The notes beneath the pieces were generated by a model that was not told where the DNA came from, did no database searches, and saw only the letters and a program-made list of their open reading frames with translations. A stretch of 5,976 nt of DNA from NCBI GenBank assembly GCA_023415075.1, contig JAEZLU010000155.1:1-5976 (forward strand), given 5' to 3'. The position numbers and the translations under genes are program-made. Positions 1 through 5,976 of the stretch are shown in pieces (positions within the stretch are counted from its first letter, which is position 1; each line of letters begins with the position of its first letter). This stretch comes from Bacillota bacterium (GTDB lineage: Bacteria; Bacillota; Negativicutes; Sporomusales; UBA7701).

Positions 1-14
1 AAAGGCCCCGGATC

Positions 15-1073
15 TCAGCGTTTCAGCCCGTCGGCCCAGGTTTTGAGGGCAGCAACATACTGGCCGGCCAGGTCGGACAGACTAACGCCGTTGGTGGTGG
101 CGTCCTGGGGCGTCAGGGTGATGATCTGCCGGTCTTCGTAGTAGACGGTTATGTAGGTGCCGTCGCTGTCGAGGATAAAGCGGTCACCGGAAAAGTCGGC
201 CAGCTGGCTGACCCGGTAAAGGGCCCCGGCGGCAAAGCAGGCCCGGTAATAGGGCCGGTAGCCGCGGAAGGTGGCCGACAGCGGCAGCAGGGTCAGGCCC
301 CTGTCGGTTATCTGCGCGGTCTGGTTTTTCTGCAACGTGACTTGCGGCCGGACCTGGGCGGTACCCATATAACCCTGGACGAGGGAAACGCGGGCTTCAG
401 GCTCAGGATGCGAGGAAAACAGGCCATAGGTGCCTTTCTTTTCGAGGTCGTCGAGTTTTTTGAGGCCCATCAGCATGCTATAGGGGCTGAAGCCGGCCTT
501 AAACGAGTAGTTGAAGCCGAGTTGGTCGGCCTCGCGCTCGTCGGTGCGGCTGTAGCCGGCCATGATAGCGTTGTAGACAAGATTCTGGAGAAAGGCGCCG
601 CGGTCCCCGAAGGCAATGAGGAAGGCCAACTGCAGGCCGAGCGATTTTTCGATCTGGTGCACGGTGTGACGCTTGACGACATGACCGGTTTCGTGGCCGA
701 GGATGCCTGCCAGTTCGTCGTCGGAAGGCATGTAGTCGATCAGGCCCTTGAAGACGTATATGAAGCCGCCCGGCAGGGCCAGAGCGTTGACCTCCTTGGC
801 GTTGAGCACCTTATAGGTGTACTTGATGTCGGTGCGGTCGCTGACGGCGGCGATGCGCTGGCCAATCCGGTCGACCCTTTCCTGCAGTTCGGCGTCGTTG
901 ACTACGCCGTATTGCCGTTCGAGTTCCTGGGCGTACTTGAGGCCCATATCGACTTCGTCCTTGGTGCTGATGCTGAATACGCCCGCCTGGGCGGACGGCA
1001 GCCAGCCGCAGACGTTGACTAAAAGGGTCAATCCTGCCAAAAGGCCGGTAATCTTGCGCCAGTTTTTCAACAT
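15..1073 (-). CDS. Secreted M48-family zinc metalloprotease
   Basis: This 352-residue protein is a predicted exported zinc endopeptidase of peptidase family M48, acting outside the membrane or in the envelope. The N-terminus has a signal peptide: charged MLKNWRK, a hydrophobic stretch to about residue 25, then a PSAQA cleavage site, so the mature chain would begin near residue 31. The zinc site is visible as HETGH (H127, E128, H131). A downstream SRTDEREAD motif supplies the third ligand, E179, by analogy with Ste24/HtpX. The SHPEPEARV segment around residue 222 is also typical of M48. Residues from about 235 to 352 form an extra C-terminal part that I do not recognise. I chose the ATG at 1071-1073 because a GGGAGGGG ribosome site sits 5 nt upstream and the signal peptide starts there; an in-frame ATG 15 codons upstream would include that site in the coding sequence and spoil the signal peptide. 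Its substrate and physiological role cannot be told from the sequence. Confidence 0.9.
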   Translation of the reverse strand: MLKNWRKITGLLAGLTLLVNVCGWLPSAQAGVFSISTKDEVDMGLKYAQELERQYGVVNDAELQERVDRIGQRIAAVSDRTDIKYTYKVLNAKEVNALALPGGFIYVFKGLIDYMPSDDELAGILGHETGHVVKRHTVHQIEKSLGLQLAFLIAFGDRGAFLQNLVYNAIMAGYSRTDEREADQLGFNYSFKAGFSPYSMLMGLKKLDDLEKKGTYGLFSSHPEPEARVSLVQGYMGTAQVRPQVTLQKNQTAQITDRGLTLLPLSATFRGYRPYYRACFAAGALYRVSQLADFSGDRFILDSDGTYITVYYEDRQIITLTPQDATTNGVSLSDLAGQYVAALKTWADGLKR

Positions 1074-1078
1074 ATGTA

Positions 1079-1086
1079 CCCCTCCC
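1079..1086 (-). promoter_or_regulatory. Ribosome binding site of the M48 protease gene
   Basis: Read on the minus strand this is GGGAGGGG, ending 5 nt before the ATG at 1073. It decides the start codon: the longer in-frame alternative starting at 1118 would place this site inside the reading frame. Confidence 0.8.
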
Positions 1087-1102
1087 GGGACTTCTTGAGA
1101 AA

Positions 1103-1131
1103 ATTCTACCGGATTCACGCGTTAATAGCAA
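1103..1131 (-). promoter_or_regulatory. Predicted sigma-A-type promoter of the M48 protease gene
   Basis: On the minus strand a TTGCTA -35 box (1126-1131) and a TAGAAT -10 box (1103-1108, 5 of 6 matches to TATAAT) are separated by exactly 17 nt. Transcription would begin near 1096, giving a leader of about 23 nt that contains the ribosome site. The spacing and the short leader make it convincing, but it rests on sequence matching alone. Confidence 0.65.
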
Positions 1132-1147
1132 GTCCTTCAGACTTGCT
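1127..1147. promoter_or_regulatory. Operator-like inverted repeat over the protease -35 box
   Basis: AGCAAGTC (1127-1134) and GACTTGCT (1140-1147) are perfect 8-bp inverted copies around a 5-nt centre. The left arm covers most of the -35 box of the protease promoter, and the whole repeat lies upstream of its predicted transcription start. It is therefore more likely a site for a dimeric DNA-binding protein than an RNA hairpin. The regulator is unknown, and a chance repeat cannot be ruled out. Confidence 0.4.
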
Positions 1148-1194
1148 TGCTTTCCGGGAAAATGTGGCGATACCCAAGAAAAATGTTTGGCCGA

Positions 1195-1260
1195 CGGCAG
1201 GTATTTGCCGCTATTTATAGTATTTAGTATCGATGAACGAATTGCGCAATAATTACTACA
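1195..1260 (+). promoter_or_regulatory. AT-rich upstream region of ccpN with palindrome and short direct repeats
   Basis: The ccpN operon must start in this area, yet I find no clean -35/-10 pair. TATAGT at 1216-1221 (5 of 6) is a -10 candidate without a good -35. A TTGCCG at 1205-1210 could be a -35, but its best-spaced partner (TATCGA, 1228-1233) is poor. Around these lie two TAGTATY copies spaced 7 nt apart (1218-1224 and 1225-1231), an imperfectly conserved dyad CGGCA/TGCCG (1195-1199, 1206-1210), and a perfect 10-bp palindrome ATTGCGCAAT (1241-1250). These are consistent with a regulated promoter, possibly autoregulation, but no protein can be assigned. Confidence 0.35.
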
Positions 1261-1278
1261 TTCGGCAAGAGAGCGCAG

Positions 1279-1920
1279 GTGAGCGGTATCGAACTGTCAA
1301 AGCGCCAGGAGGCAATCTTGGCCATTGTCAACGAGCATGGCCCGATAACAAGCAATGAGATCGCCGATCATTTGAACCTGAGCCGGGCCGCCCTCCGGCC
1401 CGATCTGGCCATCCTGACGATGGCCGGACTGCTGGGAGCCAGGCCGCGGGTCGGCTATTATTTGACCGGCAAGGAACCGGCTGATGTTATCGCCGGCGTC
1501 CTCGGCAATATCACGGTGGCCGAGGTTCTTTCCCATACCATCGCCATTAACGAGAATTGCACGGTTTATGATGCGATTGTCAGCATGTTTGTCCAGGATG
1601 TAGGTACGATCATCGTCGTTTCCGAGGGCGGCTTCCTCGAAGGGCTGGCCTCTCGCAAGGATATGCTGAAAGCAGCCCTGGGCGGGCAGAATATCAGCGC
1701 AATGCCGATCAGCGTCATCATGACCCGTATGCCGAATATCGTCGTCACTTTTCCCGAGGAGTCGGCGCTGCGGGCCGCCCAAAAGCTCCTCAGCCATGCG
1801 GTAGATGCACTGCCGGTGGTAAACCCGGTGGTAGAGGCGGGCGCCGAAAGGCTGCGGGTGGTCGGCCGCTTTACCAAGACTAATATTACCCGGTTATTTG
1901 TTCAGTTGGCCGGGAAGTAG
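1279..1920 (+). CDS. ccpN: CcpN-type transcriptional repressor (HTH plus two CBS domains)
   Basis: The 213-residue product matches the length and layout of Bacillus subtilis CcpN, the repressor of gluconeogenic genes such as gapB and pckA under glycolytic conditions. Residues 6-62 form a winged helix-turn-helix domain, with the family-typical run LSRAALRPDLAILTMAG at 34-50 and ARPRVGYYLTGK following. Two CBS modules occupy roughly 80-135 and 142-208; such domains bind adenine nucleotides and are expected to sense energy state. The GTG start is supported because MSGIELSKRQ aligns in my memory with the start of Bacillus CcpN; only a weak purine-rich AAGAGAG lies upstream. It is the first gene of the cassette, 23 nt ahead of the PPSR gene. 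The name is by family resemblance; whether it controls the same targets here, including its own operon, is inferred. Confidence 0.85.
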   Translation: MSGIELSKRQEAILAIVNEHGPITSNEIADHLNLSRAALRPDLAILTMAGLLGARPRVGYYLTGKEPADVIAGVLGNITVAEVLSHTIAINENCTVYDAIVSMFVQDVGTIIVVSEGGFLEGLASRKDMLKAALGGQNISAMPISVIMTRMPNIVVTFPEESALRAAQKLLSHAVDALPVVNPVVEAGAERLRVVGRFTKTNITRLFVQLAGK

Positions 1921-1924
1921 GGGG
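1919..1924 (+). promoter_or_regulatory. Shine-Dalgarno sequence before the PPSR gene
   Basis: AGGGGG overlaps the ccpN stop codon. It lies 7 nt before an in-frame ATT at 1932 but 19 nt before the TTG at 1944. The ideal spacing to ATT and poor spacing to TTG put the true start of the next gene in question. The overlap with the ccpN stop also suggests translational coupling. Confidence 0.5.
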
Positions 1925-1943
1925 TATCGCCATTAATCTGACA

Positions 1944-2756
1944 TTGGATTGCCCAGTCATTTACATTTTGTCCGATTCACTCGGCGAGACAGGCGAAGCG
2001 GTGGTCAAGGCCGCCGCCAGCCAGTTCAACGGCGGCAAGCTCGATATCCGGCGAATACCCTTCATCACTTCGGCCCGCGATGTGGAAGAGGCGCTGATCG
2101 AGGCGGCCGCCTGCAACGCCGCCGTCGTCTATACGCTGGTGCGGCCTGAGCTCAAGGCGGCGCTGGAGGAGAAGGCCGTCGACCTCGGTTTGCCGTGCGT
2201 CGACATCATGGGGCCGCTGCTCGCCGCCATCACCGCTGTAACCACTCTGAGGCCCCGCCTGGAGCCGGGCCTTATCCGCAAAATGGATAAAGCGTATTTT
2301 AATAAGGTAGAGGCCGTCGATTTTGCCGTGAAATACGACGACGGCCAGCAACCGTGGGGCCTGGCGCGGGCCGACGTCGTCATCATCGGCGTATCCCGCA
2401 CCTCGAAGACGCCTCTTTGCATGTATCTGGCCCACAAGGGCATCAAGGCGGCCAATTTGCCGCTGGTGCCTGAGGTGGCTCCGCCGGAGGAGCTTTTTGC
2501 CCTGCCGGCCAGTAAGGTGGTCGGGGTGACCATCAATGTGCAGTTCCTTTACGAAGTTCGTAAGGAGCGCCTGAAAACGCTGGGTCTGACTGAGGGCGGC
2601 GACTATGCCAACCCCGAGCGCATCGACGCAGAGCTTGCTTATGCGCGCGGGATCATGCGGCGAATCGGTTGTCCGGTCATTGATGTAACCCATAAGGCGG
2701 TGGAAGAAACTGCCGCCAAGATTCTCGACTATTTTCGTAAAGGGGCTGTAAAGTAA
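1944..2756 (+). CDS. Pyruvate,phosphate dikinase regulatory protein (bifunctional kinase/phosphorylase, PPSR)
   Basis: PPSR (DUF299 family; YqfL in Bacillus subtilis) inactivates PPDK by ADP-dependent phosphorylation of an active-site threonine and restores it by phosphate-dependent dephosphorylation that yields pyrophosphate. The 270-residue length is normal. The family signature is clear: VIYILSDSLGET near the N-terminus, FAVKYDDG at 127-134, the nucleotide-binding loop GVSRTSKT at 149-156, YLAHKGIKAANLPLVPEV after it, and IDVTHKAVEETA at 246-257. TTG is taken as the start because it gives seven residues before the conserved strand, as I recall for YqfL. An ATT start at 1932 would add four residues and fits the Shine-Dalgarno better. 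It sits between ccpN and its substrate gene ppdK, one base from the latter, which strongly supports the assignment. Confidence 0.92.
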   Translation: MDCPVIYILSDSLGETGEAVVKAAASQFNGGKLDIRRIPFITSARDVEEALIEAAACNAAVVYTLVRPELKAALEEKAVDLGLPCVDIMGPLLAAITAVTTLRPRLEPGLIRKMDKAYFNKVEAVDFAVKYDDGQQPWGLARADVVIIGVSRTSKTPLCMYLAHKGIKAANLPLVPEVAPPEELFALPASKVVGVTINVQFLYEVRKERLKTLGLTEGGDYANPERIDAELAYARGIMRRIGCPVIDVTHKAVEETAAKILDYFRKGAVK

Positions 2757-2757
2757 G

Positions 2758-5415
<2,658 letters not shown>

Positions 5416-5421
5416 ATTTAC

Positions 5422-5455
5422 AAGAAAAACCCGCTCAAACGAGCGGGTTTTTCTT
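5422..5455 (+). terminator. Intrinsic terminator of the ccpN-PPSR-ppdK operon
   Basis: Beginning 7 nt after the ppdK stop, 5422-5436 and 5441-5455 form a perfect 15-bp stem around an AAAC tetraloop, with a GC-rich core CCCGCTC/GAGCGGG. The T-rich run from 5448 to 5458 (TTTTTCTTTTT) supplies the uridine tract. The matching A-rich left side means it could also stop transcripts arriving on the minus strand from the glycoside hydrolase side. Confidence 0.93.
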
Positions 5456-5502
5456 TTTCGTCACACTGGATTGCCGCAGCCGGTCAGAAGTCCTCGGATG
5501 CA

Positions 5503-5560
5503 CTTGACCCCGCAAGCTCAGCAGCGAGGCGTACGCGAGCAATGGGCTTGTGGGGCCAAG
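5503..5560. repeat. Long imperfect inverted repeat in the convergent spacer (stem 1)
   Basis: The 17-nt arms at 5503-5519 and 5544-5560 pair along their full length as plus-strand RNA, with one A-C mismatch and two G-U wobbles. The intervening 24 nt contain an 8-bp palindrome GCGTACGC (5529-5536). The region lies between convergent genes, after the ppdK terminator, and has no open reading frame that looks genuine. It could be a dispersed REP-like element, a remnant of a small mobile repeat, or a structured RNA. Confidence 0.5.
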
Positions 5561-5562
5561 TA

Positions 5563-5598
5563 CGCAAGTTCTTAGCGCCTCCGGCGCTTAGAACTGCG
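5563..5598. repeat. Second hairpin in the convergent spacer (stem 2)
   Basis: AGTTCT-T-AGCGCC (5567-5579) and GGCGCT-T-AGAACT (5583-5595) form a hairpin with a TCC loop and a single T-T mismatch. Three more pairs (5563-5565 with 5596-5598) extend it past a bulged A at 5566. No T-tract follows on either strand, so it is not a typical intrinsic terminator. It directly abuts stem 1, suggesting one compound element. The remaining spacer, 5456-5502 and 5618-5635, shows no gene or promoter I can support. Confidence 0.55.
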
Positions 5599-5635
5599 GC
5601 CTGCCCCTTGCGGGTACAACGCAGATGAGGGCTTA

Positions 5636-5976
5636 TCACCGGCTGCCCTTGTATTCTTTTAACCTGTCCTTAAAAGCGTCCAATATCGCTTCATTCTCAT
5701 TGATAAGATATATCCGGGCCGGCTGGCCCTGCTGGTCAAAGTCGACACCGCTCCACCAGACGGCGACCTTAATGCGGTCGAGTTTTTTGATGTTGTCGAA
5801 CATCCGGTGAATCCAGGCCACTTTGTCGCCGCCCACCGAGTTGGACGAGAACTCGGTAATCATCAGCGGCTTGTCGAAGGCCATGAGGTATTCGTCGTAG
5901 AGGGGCGGATAGATTTCGGCGAACTCCCGCCAGCGTTCGCCGGCGAAGTAGCTGCCGTTGTTGTAGCCGGTGAGGC
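5636..5976 (-). CDS. GH26-like glycoside hydrolase, C-terminal part (runs off the window)
   Basis: Only the last 112 residues are present; the reading frame stays open to the window edge, so the start is outside, and a methionine at 5884 is internal. The fragment reads LTGYNNGSYF and GERWREFAEIYPPLY, then KPLMITEFSSNSVGGDK, VAVWWSGVDFD and a final helix. This pattern resembles the end of family GH26 enzymes (beta-mannanase-like, clan A barrels), in which the glutamate after the ITE-type strand is the catalytic nucleophile; here it is at plus-strand positions 5852-5854. The acid/base glutamate and any signal peptide would lie in the missing part. GH26 members act on mannans and related beta-glycans, but substrate cannot be inferred from this piece. 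Other clan A families (for example GH5) are a lesser possibility. The gene converges on ppdK across a 220-nt spacer. Confidence 0.7.
   Translation of the reverse strand, partial: LTGYNNGSYFAGERWREFAEIYPPLYDEYLMAFDKPLMITEFSSNSVGGDKVAWIHRMFDNIKKLDRIKVAVWWSGVDFDQQGQPARIYLINENEAILDAFKDRLKEYKGSR

Noticed and set aside
1..14. GGGGCC-rich segment after the protease stop as part of a terminator
   Set aside because: Only 14 nt are available, and any second arm would be outside the window.
996..1010. Possible lipoprotein signal (cysteine at residue 22 of the M48 protease)
   Set aside because: The residues before the cysteine (L-V-N-V-C) do not fit a lipobox, since the -1 position is Val instead of Gly, Ala or Ser. 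A standard AQA cleavage site follows.
342..1022. A 226-codon plus-strand frame across the M48 protease gene
   Set aside because: It is antisense to a gene with signal peptide, HETGH motif, promoter and ribosome site. It has low-complexity content and no family resemblance.
1163..1174. A possible CcpN operator (Bacillus consensus TRTGHYATAYW) near TGTGGCGATAC
   Set aside because: Several key positions mismatch, and no second copy was found; the resemblance is too weak to call.
1977..2693. A 238-codon minus-strand frame opposite the PPSR gene (and a similar one at 2677-3447)
   Set aside because: Both are antisense shadows of conserved genes, with no ribosome site or motif that I can see.
5625..5810. 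A 61-codon plus-strand frame starting in the convergent spacer
   Set aside because: Most of it overlaps the GH26-like gene in antisense, there is no Shine-Dalgarno at a proper distance, and the protein resembles nothing.

Overview
The window carries four complete or near-complete genes plus one truncated gene. It looks like the chromosome of a GC-rich member of the Bacillota. The best guess is the Negativicutes (a Sporomusa/Pelosinus-like relative), but that is an inference from gene order and the style of the proteins, not from a marker gene. The central cassette is CcpN-type regulator, then pyruvate,phosphate dikinase regulatory protein (PPSR), then pyruvate,phosphate dikinase (PPDK). All three are on the plus strand in tight order.

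Layout. 15-1073 (minus): a secreted M48 zinc metalloprotease with a signal peptide and a roughly 100-residue C-terminal extension. 1074-1278: a divergent intergenic region. It holds a good sigma-A-like promoter for the protease, an 8-bp inverted repeat over the -35 box of that promoter, and, nearer the plus-strand genes, an AT-rich stretch with a 10-bp perfect palindrome. 1279-1920: ccpN. 1944-2756: the PPSR gene. 2758-5415: ppdK. 5422-5455: a strong intrinsic terminator closing the operon. 5456-5635: a convergent intergenic region with several interlocking inverted repeats and no gene. 5636-5976 (minus): the C-terminal part of a GH26-like glycoside hydrolase whose N-terminus lies beyond the window.

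How the genes work together. PPDK interconverts pyruvate and phosphoenolpyruvate (PEP). PPSR switches PPDK off and on by phosphorylating and dephosphorylating a threonine two residues before the catalytic histidine; both residues are present here (T450, H452). CcpN in Bacillus subtilis represses gluconeogenic genes, and the PPSR homologue YqfL modulates it. The operon therefore packages a possible transcriptional regulator, a post-translational regulator and the target enzyme in one unit. The protease and the glycoside hydrolase are flanking genes on the opposite strand with no evident link to PEP metabolism.

I found no phage, transposon, CRISPR array, tRNA or rRNA. No clearly new multi-gene system is visible. 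The least explained parts are the structured convergent spacer (about 5473-5617), the operator-like repeats in the divergent region, and the start of the PPSR gene, where the Shine-Dalgarno sequence fits an ATT codon better than the TTG usually chosen.
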